Positions 45,203 through 56,600 of a stretch of DNA of 64,000 nucleotides are shown one piece after another. The notes under the pieces are model-generated. The model had not been told where the DNA came from. It saw only the letters and a list, made by a program, of their open reading frames with translations, and searched no databases. How positions within the stretch are numbered: position 1 is the first letter of the stretch; each line of letters begins with the position of its first letter. Made by a program: the position numbers and the translations under genes. Origin of the DNA: Prionace glauca (taxonomy: Eukaryota; Chordata; Chondrichthyes; Carcharhiniformes; Carcharhinidae); NCBI GenBank assembly GCA_037974335.1, contig CM075760.1, forward strand, positions 54,240,390 to 54,304,389. Reading direction: 5' to 3'.

Positions 45203-45475
45203 AATGGAATATTCAGTAAAAAGTCTGACAACACCAGGTTTTAGTCCAACCGATTTATTTGATAATATTCTCACAAGCTTTCGAGGGTGCTGCCTCTTTG
45301 TCAAGTGAATGGAGAGTTCTCAGAACTCTCCATTCACTTGACAAAGAGGCAGCACCCTCGAAAGCTTGTGAGAATATTATCAAATAAATCGGTTGGACTA
45401 AAACCTGGTGTTGTCAGACTTTTTACTGTGTTTACGCCAGTCCAACGCCGGCATACCCACATAATGGAATATTCA
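45203..45475. repeat. Perfect palindromic element with 13-bp target duplication
   Basis: Two arms of about 106 bp, apparently without a mismatch, meet at a one-base centre near 45321 (GAGAGTTCT-C-AGAACTCTC). Outer ends read AGTAAAAAGTCTGACAACAC. The target duplication AATGGAATATTCA lies at 45203-45215 and 45463-45475. The intact V leader intron has the related TGGAACATTCCA at this point, a natural empty site. The element belongs to the foldback family of 9.9 kb. Confidence 0.88.
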
Positions 45476-45869
45476 ACAGACAGACTAACACTGAGGCAGA
45501 AAGAGTGAGATCCATTGGAACGTCTCTGCTAGACCAAAAGGTGAAATTATATTTGAGCCTCTGTTATAGAGAAAAAAACAATTTGATTGTAAATCAAGTC
45601 CCTTAATTCTGCACCCCCTTTCACAAGAGAATAGAGGTAAGATGACATTACCTTATCAGAGTAAAAACGTCAGTCTGATTTGCACATTGCAGCATAAATA
45701 TAATCCATTTGAACAATTATTATCGATTTATGTAACTAATTGCTGGGATGATTTTATTTCAGGTGTGGGTAGCCGTCACTGTAATTTGGGACTGGATACA
45801 AGAAGGAGGGAAGAAATGGCCTCATGTTATCAATCGGCAATTAATGCACAAACTTAACTAATGTTCTCA

Positions 45870-46135
45870 GGACCCGACTTCGAATCCCACCACCACAGAT
45901 GGTGGGATTTAAATTCAGTAAAAAAAAGCAACTGGAAATAAGGATCCACTTATGGTCATGATATTATTGTTGATTGTGTAAAAACCTACCTGCTTCACTA
46001 ATGTATTTTAGAGAAGGGAATCTGCCGTCCTTATCTGGTCTGGCCTATGTGTGATCCAAGAGCCATAGCAATGTGATGACTCTCACTGCCCTCGGACAAG
46101 AAGTAGGCAATAAATTCTGATCAGCCAAAGGTGCC
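45870..46135 (+). repeat. Dispersed shark repeat
   Basis: CTTCGAATCCCACCACCACA to CTGCCGTCCTTATCTGGTCT and CACTGCCCTCGGACAAG. It is the longer relative of the repeat at 21.2 kb. Confidence 0.6.
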
Positions 46136-46136
46136 C

Positions 46137-46440
46137 ATGTCCATAGAATCATTACAGAGCAGAAGAAGGCCTTTTGGCCTAACAGGCCCAAACCCACAAC
46201 ATTCCCATCCAAGTCAATCCCCATCACCCCACTTATATTCCCTGCTAATTCTCTTGACACGATTGGACAATTCATCATCGTGGATCAACCTAAGCGGCAT
46301 ATCCTTGAACAATGTGAGTAAATGAGCAGGCAATTGGAGAATATGCAGAATCCACACAGACAGACCCAAACCGGGAGTTGAACCCGGGTCCCTGGCGCTT
46401 TGAGGAAGAAACCCTAACATATATGCCACTGTGACATCCA
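46137..46440 (-). repeat. tRNA-headed SINE, minus strand
   Basis: The tail CATAGAATCATTACAGAGCA is at the low end. The head, with a B box seen as GGGAGTTGAACCCGGG on the plus strand, is at 46370-46440. It is a diverged but nearly complete copy. Confidence 0.7.
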
Positions 46441-46539
46441 CAAATTAATTCAAAAAGGACAATCCTCATGTGATGCAATATTACACGTTAGATTTCCCCA
46501 ACGGCTCCTTTACCCCGTGAAAATTAACACTGAAAGAAA

Positions 46540-48030
46540 ACTGGTTGACTTATAATTAATTGAGCTGACAGGGAAACATGACATCGACATCAACCTTTGA
46601 CAGAGAATTTATAGAATCCGAATGGACACGGTGATCAGGAAAGCTCTTTGTCAACATCCAAATCATTGCTGCTCGTTTTATTGGCCACCGGCTGTAGAAC
46701 ATTCACTGGTAGTGGGAACTCAGGATATTAGGACTTTGTGGCATATTGCACAATATCACAAAAAATAAATGTTTTGTCTTCCACTAAACCAGGCTGTTTC
46801 TTCACTCATTGGCAGCTATGAGAGCGACTGTTAAATAATCGAAATCAGATTATGCTGGACAACAGAACATGGTGCTGATCAGGGATAAGAGAGGTTGGCT
46901 TTTTAAAGAGGTGCAGAACGCTTAGAATATTCCAGGTATCTGCGCTTTTCAAGACAATTGTATGATTTTATTTTACTTTTAATTATTTTCATTTTGGGGC
47001 CATTGCACTGATCTCGTTGGACTGAGGAGGTGGGGAGGGCAAAATCTCTTCCTTGTATGTCATGAAGTTACTCACAAAGTGGCTTTAATTATTGGAAGGA
47101 CATTTATTTGGAAGTTATACAAATGAAATAGCATCTGGCCAATTTACTCGCTCCCCATACTATTTAATCACAGTGCAGCCCTTTAAATTATTTGCTTGGA
47201 AGGAATACCATTTAAAAACCTTTCTTTATTATGGGAATCAAGCATTTATTGTATAACTGGATAAGTCCCATTTAATCCTTACATATTCACGTTAATCTGT
47301 CCCACGCAGTATTTGGCAGCAGTCCAACCTGCTGCCAACTGCCCGAAGATATTTACAGGAAACATCTGACGGTGTTTGTTCAGTAAGTCAAAGATCTGTT
47401 TCCTCAGTACTGAACAGTTGGCTGCAAGCCAACTTCAAACTCTTAGCATTGTCAATAGAGCCTATTTATAAACAAATCTGCCCAGCAACAACTGGCGGCA
47501 ATCTTAATTATTATTTTTTAAAGCTGTGAACCGATATGAATGCTTCCCATTTCATTGGAAAAGAAAGCTACCCAGATTCTCTGGCACCTTGTTAGTAACA
47601 ATGATGATCTCTCCAACCCAACAAAACACCGTGATGGATGGATAGAAATAAATACAGGCAGATTGTGAGAGTTGATTCAGAGTGGTGATATATCTTACAC
47701 TGCATAAATATGTAGGCTGGTGTTTTATTTCACTTTATTCTTCCATGGGACGTGGGGGTCCCTGGAAAGAACAACATTTGTTTCCTGTGCTTAATTCCTT
47801 TTCAGCTGAGTGGTGTGTTAGGGCATCTCAGAAGGCATTGCCCAGTTATATATATGGCGGTCCATCTTGAGTTACACCCTGCTGAGACCAAGTAGGGATG
47901 GCACACGTCCTTCACTGGGGAATCAGAGGGTTATCTCGTCGCTATCAGTATGAATCAAAATTTATTGATTGAATTCAAATTCCACCTGCTGCCATGGTCG
48001 GATTTAATCTCAATTTAATTTAATTTAATT
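46540..48030. repeat. Duplicated IgH 5' flank, distal copy
   Basis: It aligns by eye with 36700-38740 in the same order and orientation. It lacks the LINE found there at 37595-38155: CAACTTCAAACTCTTAGCAT runs straight into TGTCAATAGAGCC. Divergence looks like roughly one base in five, with small indels, so the duplication is not recent. Confidence 0.75.
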
Positions 48031-48610
48031 TAATTCCAGAGATTCACCACCCTTTGAGTGCAGAAGTTGCTCCTCAACTCCATTCTAAACTGCCGCCCCC
48101 CCCCCTCCCCCCCATTATCTTGAGGCTGTGCCCTCTTGTCCTGCTGTCCTTTCTGAGGGGGAAGAATCTCTCTACCTCTACCCTATCCATTCCCTTCATT
48201 ATCTTATGCGTCTCTATAAGATCCCCCCTCATCCTTCTAAATTCCAACGAGTACAGACCCAGTCTATTCAGCCTCTCTTCAAAGTTCAACCCCCTCATCT
48301 CCGGTATCAGCCTAGTGAACCTCCTCTGCATTCCCTCCAAGGCCAAAATATCCTTCCACAAGTGCAGCGACCAAAACTGCACACAGTACTCCAGCTGCGG
48401 CCTCACCAGTACCCTGTATAGTTGCAGCAAGACTTTCCTGCTTTTATATTCTATCTCCATCGCTATAAAGGCCAGCATCCCATTCGCCTTCCTGATCACC
48501 TGCTGCAGACTGGGTTTTTGCGACTCATGCACAAGGACCCCCAGGTCCCTCTGCACCATAGCATGCTGCAGCTTTTCGCCCTAGAAATAGTAATCCCTCC
48601 CACTATTATT
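48027..48610 (-). repeat. CR1-like LINE (subfamily A) 3' region, minus strand
   Basis: The minus strand encodes VQRDLGVLVHESQKPSLQQV, LEYCVQFWSLHLWKDILALE and GDLIETHKIMKGMDRVEVER, with DSRTRGHSLKIMGG. A C run at about 48095-48110 lies in the gap. The extreme 3' end is missing; the low edge is at the LRSNFCTQRVVNLWN codons. Confidence 0.8.
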
Positions 48611-48699
48611 TATTTTTGAGAATTTATTTGTTTTTATTTATTTAGTTTTGTGAATTTTTACTATTTATTTTTGTGAATGGAGAATTATTGGTAATATTG

Positions 48700-49415
48700 G
48701 CGTCAGGCGATGACCATCTCCAAAAAGGAGGAATCTGACCGTTGCCCCTTGTCACTCAATGATGTTGCAGCACTGAATCAACAACTAACAACATCTTCGA
48801 GGTTACCATTGGCTAATCGCTATGTTAGCTGGGTATATACATGCTCCAGCTGGTATATCAACTCAGCCTGCTGTGAGTAACCCACCCCCTAACTCCCCAA
48901 ACCTGTGCACCACCTGCACGACACATATTAGGGGACAAAAATGGTTCTCTCCACTTACTTGAACAGGTACAGTTCAAACAACATTCAAAAATCTTCATCC
49001 CATTCATGCCAAAGCAGCCGGCTTGACAGGTATAGCATTTGCAAATGCTCACTCTCTTCACCACACAGAGAATCATTCTGTACCATCTACAAGTTTCACT
49101 TCCGAACCTTACCAAGGCTCCGTAGGCAGCCACACGGTGGGTTGCTATTTGCAAGGACAGGGGTAACAATTACCAGGAAATATCACCTATAAATTCCTCT
49201 CCAAGTCAGTCATATACCTGATATGGAAATATATCATTCTTCCATCACTGTCGCAGGACCGAGATCCTAGAACTCCCTGTGTAAGAGGACCGTATGGGTA
49301 TCTACACCACAGGGTCTGCAGCAATTCAAGAAGGTAGCTTACCACCAGTTTAGTAAAGGCAATGAGGAATAGGCAACAAATACGGACTAGGCCAGCAACG
49401 TCCATATCCCTTAAA
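48700..49415 (+). repeat. LINE family J 3' end, longer copy
   Basis: CGATGACCATCTCCAAAAAG, CCCCTAACTCCCCAAACC, ACCATCTACAAGTTTCACTT and CTCACTTACC-type words lead to CAGCAATTCAAGAAGGTAGC and AGCAACGTCCATATCCC. The coding frame is decayed. Confidence 0.7.
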
Positions 49416-50024
49416 TTAAAACATCAACATATCGATATTTATGAATGGATGATAACTAATGAGCGCAATTGGGTATCTTTGTAAATGGATGGCAATTGGT
49501 GAAAATAAATATCAACTTTCTGAACATTTACCACCTCTTTCTCTGCCAGAAGATAGGTTCCGTTCCACAGGAGATTCATGATTCAGAAACATCACACTAT
49601 CCAAAGACAAGGAAGACAGAAGAGACGGTAACATCTGTAGGTGTATCTCAATCTCATTACGGGACAGGCCTTTGATAGAATGACAATTTTGTTACTCATC
49701 TGCTTGAAGACCGGGATTAACCTGAAGCACAGTGTTTTGTTTATGTTGGGAAATATACATATCATACTCATACATGGATGAATCTCAGTGAGACATTCGA
49801 CACTAACATCAGGTCAGAGACTACAACATTTGGGCGAACTAAGCTCTCCATCAAAAAATTCTCGGTCTCATTTATGACACAGAAAAGGACAATTCACAAC
49901 ACAACTGAAAGCCTCATGGACAACACTTCGGGTTGAATCAATCTCTCAAAAATTGACCTCCTCAGTCATCAACAAATGTGAAATATGAAGAAAAGACACC
50001 AAGCTAAAATGAATAGAACAAAGA
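49416..50024. other. End of duplicated flank, then unassigned sequence
   Basis: Similarity to the proximal flank is visible to about 49530 (GGCAATTGGTGAAAATAA). Beyond that I see nothing I can name. Confidence 0.4.
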
Positions 50025-50475
50025 TCAAAGAACAACACAGCTGAGGAAACAGGCCCTTCGGCCCAACGAGCCCGCGCCACCATTTTAACAATGTGTTTTT
50101 CCTCCTCCACCCTTGACCCGTGTCTATGCTTATGGTACCCCCATTGGAAACCAGATTAAGGGGAGAATAATTTAGGGACAATTTGTTACACCAGTCAGCC
50201 TAATAACACTTCTTTGGGGTGTGGGAGGAAACCGGGACACCCGGAGAAAACCCACGCAACCACAGGGAGAATGTACAGTTTCCCACAGACACTGGCCCAA
50301 ATCCATGTATCTGGACAACTAACGGTGATAGTCACTGAGCTGTTGTGGTGCCCATCTGCTGGTCCATTTTGAAGCAGACACAAACGACGCAAAGTACTAG
50401 GCCACTCTTGAAACATCCAAGAGCAGCCCACGCATGACCCACAGTATGCATGCCCCTCGTTAGACAACAAGGTGG
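50025..50475 (-). repeat. SINE copy, about 430 bp, minus strand
   Basis: The same family as 5090-5520: tail GAACAAAGATCAAAGAACAA and CAGGCCCTTCGGCCCAACGA at the low end, ATCCAAGAGCAGCCCACGCA near the high end. Confidence 0.75.
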
Positions 50476-50539
50476 ACCGACGCACATGCAGAGTAAAAGA
50501 GAAAAATATCAACACATGTAGCATTAGATTTACAGGAAC

Positions 50540-52611
50540 TTCCCGAGGCTCTGATCCTTATTTAAAACAGTCTCCTATAACCCCCCATCCTTATTTTGCT
50601 CATGTGTCTATCTAAGTAAACCTTAAACAAGTCCAGCGTGCCTGCCTCCACCAACTTACTTGGCAGTGCATTCCATACCCCCACGACTCGCTGTGTGAAA
50701 AACCTCCCTCTAGCATCCAAATTATACTTCTCCCCCCTCACCTTAAGCCTGTGGCCCCTCGTGATATTTGTCTCCAATCAAGGAAAAAGCCTGCCACTGT
50801 TTACTCTATCTATACCCTTCATTATTTTATGCACCTCTATTAAATCCACCCTCAATCTCTGTCTTTCTAAGGAAAACAGCACCAGTTTACTCAATCTTTC
50901 CTCATAACCCAGTCCTTCCATACCAGGCAGCATCCTGGTAAACCTCCTCTGCACTCTCTCCAGGGTCTCCACGTCCTTCCGGTAGTAATGTGACCAGAAC
51001 TGGACGCAGTGCTCCAAATGCGGTCCAACCAACTGTAGCATTAGACGCCAGCTCTTATACTCTATACCCCTTCCTATAAAGGCTAGCATATCTTAAACTT
51101 TCTTCGCAACCTTCTCCACCTGTGTTGCCACCTTCAGAGACTTGTGAACTTGCACTCCCAGCTTCCTCTGCATTTCTATACTCTTAATAGGTCTACCCTT
51201 TATCATACAACTCATATCATACATTATTCCTTCCAAAATGCGTCACCTCGCATTTATCAGGCTTAAATTCCACCTGCCATTTAACTGCCCAATATACCAG
51301 CCTATCTATATCCTGCTGTATTGCTAGACACTGCTCCTCACTGGCCGTCAATCCTGCCATCTTTGTGTCATCTGCAAACTTGCTGATCACACCACGTATG
51401 CCCTCTTCCAAATTTTTCATATATATTATGAATAGAAGAGGTCTCAGTACTGAGCCCTGCAGCACACCACTAGTCATGATGAGAATATTATCAAATAAAT
51501 CGGTTGGACTAAAACCTGGTGTTGTCAGACTTTTTACTGTGCACACCACTAGTGACAGACCTCCAGCGAGAAAAGGACCCTTCCACTGTTACTCTCTGTT
51601 TCCTGTTAACTATCCAGTTTTCAATCCATCTAGATACTTGTGCCTGTATCCCTTTTCAACCTTTGTGCCTTAACCTGTTCAACCAACCCACCATGAGCAA
51701 CTTTGTCAAACGCCTTACTGAAATCCATATAGACGACATCAACGGTTCGTCCTTCATCAACGGTTTTTGTCACCTCCTCAAAAAATTCCACGAGATTCGT
51801 AAGGCAAGACATCCCCTTAACAAAGCCATGCTGCGTATCCCTCATCACATCGCAACGCTCCAAATGCTTATACATCCTACCCCTTAGACTTTTTTCCAAC
51901 AACTTTCCTACCACTGACGTCACACTCACTGGCCTATAATTACCAGGGTTATCCCTACTGCCCTTTTTAAACAGCAGTACCACATTATCTACCCTCGAAC
52001 CCTCTGGGACCTCACCTGCGTCCAAAGAAGAGACAAAGATTTGCGTCAGCGGCCCAACAATTTCATCTCTCACCTCCCTAAGCAGCCTGGGATAAATGCC
52101 ATCAGGCCCCGGAGCTTTATCAGTCCTTATGCTGCCTAAAAACCCGAGCACTTCCTCCCTTGTAATGGATATTTCTTTCAACTGGTCTACAGCTCCCTCC
52201 AAGACAGTACAAGACACCAAGCCCCTCTCCTTCGTGAATACCGACGCAAAGTATTCATTTAGGATCTCCCCCATTCCCTCAGACTCTATGCACAGTTCCC
52301 CTCCTCTGTCCCGAAGAGGACCGATTTTCCCTCTAACCACCGTTTTGTTCGAATGTAAGAGTAAAATGCCTTTGGATTTTCCTTAATCCTATCCGCCAAA
52401 GTCATTTCATGCCCCCCTTTCGCCCTTCTAACTCCCCGTTCGAGCTCCCTCATACTCTCTCTGTATTCCTCCAGTGCTCTCTCCGTTCCCAGTTGCTTAG
52501 ACCTAATATACGCCTCTCTCCTCTTCCTGACCAAGTCCTCAATATCCCCTGTAATCCACAGCTCTCCAATCCTACCTTTTCCATCCTTCCTCTTTACCCG
52601 CACATGTCTTT
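50540..52611 (-). repeat. CR1-like LINE (subfamily B), long 5'-truncated copy
   Basis: The minus strand carries most of the reverse transcriptase: GSIRTDKAPGPDGIYPRLLR, LFKKGSRDNPGNYRPVSVTS, HGFVKGMSCLTNLVEF, VYMDFSKAFDKVAH, VLRPLLFIIYMKNLEEG, ISKFADDTKMAG, then SYEERLSK-type sequence and FFTQRVVGVWNALPSKLVEA. Upstream it keeps RVKRKDGKGRIGELWITGDI. The frame is broken in at least three places, including by the insertion at 51475-51540. The endonuclease part is absent. Confidence 0.88.
51475..51540. repeat. 66-bp insertion with 13-bp target duplication
   Basis: GCACACCACTAGT occurs at 51462-51474 and 51541-51553 around a 66-bp insert that interrupts the LINE. About 60 bp of the insert is identical to an arm end of the palindrome at 45.3 kb (GAGAATATTATCAAATAAAT ... 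GACTTTTTACTGT). Confidence 0.88.
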
Positions 52612-53765
52612 AAGAACATAAGAACATAAGAAATAGGAGCAGGACTAGGCCATCTAGCCCTTCGAGCCTGCCCCGCCATTCAATAAGATCATGGCTGATC
52701 TGTCGTGGCTCAGTTCCACATTCTCGCCCTCTCCCCATAACCCTTAATCCCCTCTCTTATCAAAAACCCATCAACCGGCGTCTTAAAAATATTTAGCGAG
52801 GCAGCCTCCACCACTTCAACAGGCAGAGAATTCCAGAGATTCACCACCCTCTGAGTGAAGAAGTTCCTCCTCAACTCCGTTCTAAACCGCCCCCCCCCCC
52901 TTTATCTTGAGGCTGTGCCCCCTCGTCCTATTATCCTTTCTGAGCGGGAAGAGTCTCTCCACCTCTATCCTATCCATCCCATTCATCATCTTATAAGTCT
53001 CAATGAGATCTCCCCTCATTCTTCTAAACTCTAACGAGTACAAGCCTAGTTTATTCAGCCTCTCCTCATAGCTCAACCCCCTCAACTCCGGTATCAGCCT
53101 AGTAAACCTCCTCTGCACTCCCTCCAAGGCCAAAATATCCTTCCATAAGTACGGAGCCCAAAACTGCACAGTATTCCAGCCTCACCAATGCTCTATACAG
53201 CCGCAGCAAGACCTCCCTACTTTTATATTCAATCCCCCTCGCTATGAAGGCCAGCATCCCATTCGTCTTCCTGACCACCTGCTGCACCTGCAAGCTGGGT
53301 TTTTGCGACTCATGCACAAGGACCCCAAGTTCCCTCTGCACCGTCGCCTGCTGCAGTTTTTCACCACGGAAGTGATAATCCTTCCTACCATTATTCCTAC
53401 CAAAGTGGACCACCTCGCACTTGCCAACATTAAATTCCATTTGCCATTTCCTGGCCCATTCGCCCAGCCTATCTAGATCCTTCTGCAGACTCTCCACACC
53501 CTCCGCGCAATTTGCCTTTCCTCCAATCTTGGTGTCATCAGCAAATTTCGACACCATACACTCGGTTCCCTCCTCCAGATCATCTATATAAATGGTAAAT
53601 AGCTGAGGCCCCAGCACCGACCCCTGAGGCACTCCACTAGTCACCATTCGCCAATCCGAATAGCATCCATTGACTCCCACTCTCTGCCTCCTATTTAACA
53701 ACCAACCAACTTTCCTGCAACCTTTTCAGTTTTCCCTTGAAAGCCTCCCACTTGCCGACCGTGGA
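52612..53765 (-). repeat. CR1-like LINE (subfamily A), minus strand
   Basis: The tail of AAGAACATAAGAACATAAGA is at the low end. The minus strand then encodes the C-terminal domain, QVVRKTNGMLAFIARGIEYK, EWARKWQMEFNVGKCEVVHF, VSKFADDTKIGG, and the palm VPQGSVLGPQLFTIYIDD. Its 3' end abuts subfamily B at 52611. The 5' end is lost at about 53765. A C run at 52892-52900 and small indels break the frame. Confidence 0.85.
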
Positions 53766-54159
53766 CATGTGTTTACTGTGATTCTAACTTTTCTATTGGA
53801 AATGGAAGGATGCCGGTGTTGTTGATGTGTAAACTATATGACATTTATCAGACAACACACAAAGACGCACACACATATATTCTGTCGTTCTCATTCTTTC
53901 CCCACAAATTGTTTCCCTTTCACACTCACACACACATTTTCTTTCAACTTAAAACTACATCTTGGCTTCCTGGGAGTCTTCAGAGACCCAACTAAATTTC
54001 AAATGGAATGACGAACATTTTCCCCAGCGCCATGTTTGCTGAGCTGGACATTAAAGGTCCCGTGGTCTCCAACAGCTCCCTGGGCAACATCCCTCCTTTT
54101 AACCAAAATCAACAAAAATACATTCCCATGGATTGAGCCATTTTCATCTGATGCTGCCC
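53766..54159. other. Unassigned sequence
   Basis: No gene or named repeat; short runs of ACACAC at 53855-53875 and 53925-53935. Confidence 0.4.
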
Positions 54160-55575
54160 TGGCAACATCGGAACATAGCCACAGGAGTAGGCCACTCAGC
54201 TCCTCGAACTGGCCCCACCATTTAATAAGATCATGACTGATCTGTGGCTGAATCCATTTTGGCTTCGCTGAGTCCATATCTCTTGATACACCTGTTCAAT
54301 TAAAGAAGACCTCAGACTTATATCTAACAATTGTACCAGCTTCCACCGGCAATTGCCGAAGAGAGTTCCAATCATTCACCTCTCTCGACATGTACTAATG
54401 TTTTCTATCAACTCTCCTGAAAGGCTTTTCGCTATTTTTTTCAACTATGGTCTTTTAACCTCGAACCTTCAACTAATGGAAACAATCCTTCCCTGTACGT
54501 ATTTCATAGGTTTCTATCAGAACAGCCCTCAACCTTCTGAATTCAAGAGAAAAATGTCTAAATTCGTCTGATCTCTCCGTGCAACTTGCGTTGAACTCCG
54601 TCCAGAGTCAACATTTTTCCAAAGATATGTTGCCCATACTTGCTCACAGTGCTCTAATTGGGGTGGAACAAGGATTGTGCACAATTGGAGCACAACATCT
54701 GCCTCCGTATCCCCCAGTCCTTTGGATATGAAGGGAAGCATTCCATTGGTCTTAATGATTATTTTCTGCAGCAGATCGTGACATTTTAAGAAACTATGTG
54801 CCGAACCCGAAATCCTGTTTGGCATCCACTAAATTTAGCGTTGTCCCTTCTAAAAATTATATCTTGATCATTTGGATATTTGACTCTTTGTCCCATAATC
54901 TAAGCCCTTAATGAATATTGTAATGAATATTGCAGCTGGAGTACTGTGTGCAGTTTTGGGCGCCGCACCTGCGCAAGGATGTTTTGGCCCTGGAGGGAGT
55001 GCAGAGGAGGTTTACTAGGCTGATACCGGAGTTGAGGGGATTGAGCTATGAGGAGAGGCTGAATAAACTAGGCTTGTACTCGTTAGAGTTTAGAAGAATG
55101 AGGGGAGATCTCATTGAGACGTATAAGATGATGAATGGGATGGATAGGATAGAGGTGGAGAGACTGTTCCCGCTCAAAAAAGACAGTAGGACTAGGGGGC
55201 ACAGCCTCAAGATAAAGGGGGGGCGGTTTAGAACAGAGTTGAGGAGGAACTTCTTCACTCAAAGGGTGGTGAATCTCTGGAATTCTCTGCCCGTTGAAGT
55301 GGTGGAGGCTACCTCGCTAAATATTTTTAAGAAACGGGTTGATGGGTTTTTGATAAGAGAAGGGATTAAGGGTTATGGGGAGAGGGCGGGAAGGTGGAGC
55401 TGAGTCACGACAGATCAGCCATGATCTTATTGAATGGCGGGGCAGGCTCGAAGGGCCAGATGGCCTACTCCTGCTCCTATTTCTTATGTTCTTATGTAAA
55501 TAATTGAGGCCCCAGACAGATTCCTGCCGTACACCACTTAATCTGCATAATTCAGCAACGGACATGTACAATTCA
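54160..55575 (-). repeat. Old CR1-like LINE, split by a younger one
   Basis: Minus-strand remnants include FLKCHDLLQKIIIKTNGMLP and VPPQLEHCEQVWATYLWKNV. Beyond the inserted LINE, TAAATAATTGAGGCCCCAG and CCGTACACCACTTAAT continue the older element in the same orientation. It is heavily decayed. Confidence 0.65.
54915..55497 (+). repeat. CR1-like LINE (subfamily A) 3' end, recent, nested
   Basis: Almost identical to 37595-38155 and about 20 bp longer at its 5' end (LEYCVQFWAPHLRKDVLALE). The C-terminal ORF is unbroken to GYGERAGRWS and stop, then the TTCTTATG tail. It lies inside, and antisense to, an older LINE. The word AATGAATATTG is doubled just before its start. Confidence 0.88.
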
Positions 55576-56044
55576 TTGCACCATAAATTTTGGCACCTTG
55601 CAGAAGAGGAAGTAATATTACATTAATGGATGTGAATTCTTGTTACATTGATACCATAGATCATACCTGACAATGATATTTTCACACTAACTGTAATTAC
55701 AAAGTATTGCCAGCAGATGGAAATAGATCTTGGTGGGTTACATTACATGAAGCATGGACTGCCGCAATACACTGGACCCTGCATCTGTTCATTTTGAATT
55801 GGCCTCCATATGTATATATGTTAGAATGGACCCCGTCCATGATTATAATATATTATAACATATAGCACGCTGTTTAAACTGGTATTGCACCAGTACATGT
55901 CAATGTATACATCACACAATCACCTTGATCCGAATTTTTCCAGGTAGGATCTAACTTTGCACTTCTGCCACGTACAGTTCTGAATGGTGGAGGACATTAA
56001 AGAAATTAACCGCAGCAGGAGCCTCAAATAAAACCTCAATTCTT

Positions 56045-56550
56045 AGCGATGTGAGAGCTCAGCAAATGGAGAAGATCAAAACTGAAACAATTGCTACAAT
56101 CTTCCGCCAGACATGCCGAGAGGATTTTCCATCTCGGCCTCCTCCTGAGGTCCCCAGCATCACAGATGCCAGTTTCCAAGCAGCTCAATGCCTTTCACAG
56201 GATAAGATTGGAACAGGAGTAGGCCATTCGAGCCCGGGAGCCCGCTCCACCATGCAATATGATCATGATTGATCTGTGGCCTAACCCTGTGCTGAAGAGG
56301 TTGGACACTGCAAGGATTATTGGTCCTGACAATATTTCAGCAATAATAATGATGATTTGTGATCTGGAGCGAGCTGCGCCCCGGCCAATCTATTAAAGTA
56401 TAGCTACATCACTATCACATGCCCAACAGTGTGGAAAATTAGCAGGCACGCTCTATCGCAAAAGGAAGGACAAATATATCCCGGCCAATTATCGCCCAAT
56501 GCGATCTCACTCGATCAAAATAATAGAAAGTATCGAGGATCAACCGATCA

Positions 56551-56600
<50 letters not shown>

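Larger units (their letters stand above)
44430..45215 (-). pseudogene. IGHV: VH relic (IgH V pseudogene), leader missing
   Basis: On the minus strand the exon starts like the intact V: GTGTCGAATCGGAGG, then VVLTQPEAE, a decayed framework ending RLSCKDKVFNMGSNWMVWV, then loss of similarity through CDR2. Framework 3 resumes as a short piece matching the intact gene's ACTTCAAACAACATCTTC. The leader intron is recognisable at 45163-45215 and again after 45463 (AACACTGAGGCAG). The exon is cut by one repeat (44456-44610), the intron by two (44860-45160 and 45216-45462). The 3' part of V, the recombination signal and the leader are not found. It is clearly dead and belongs with the duplicated 5' flank at 46.5 kb. 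Confidence 0.82.

Noticed and set aside
50562-53701. Functional LINE encoding a complete reverse transcriptase
   Set aside because: The two CR1 elements are 5'-truncated and frame-broken, and one carries a 66-bp insertion.
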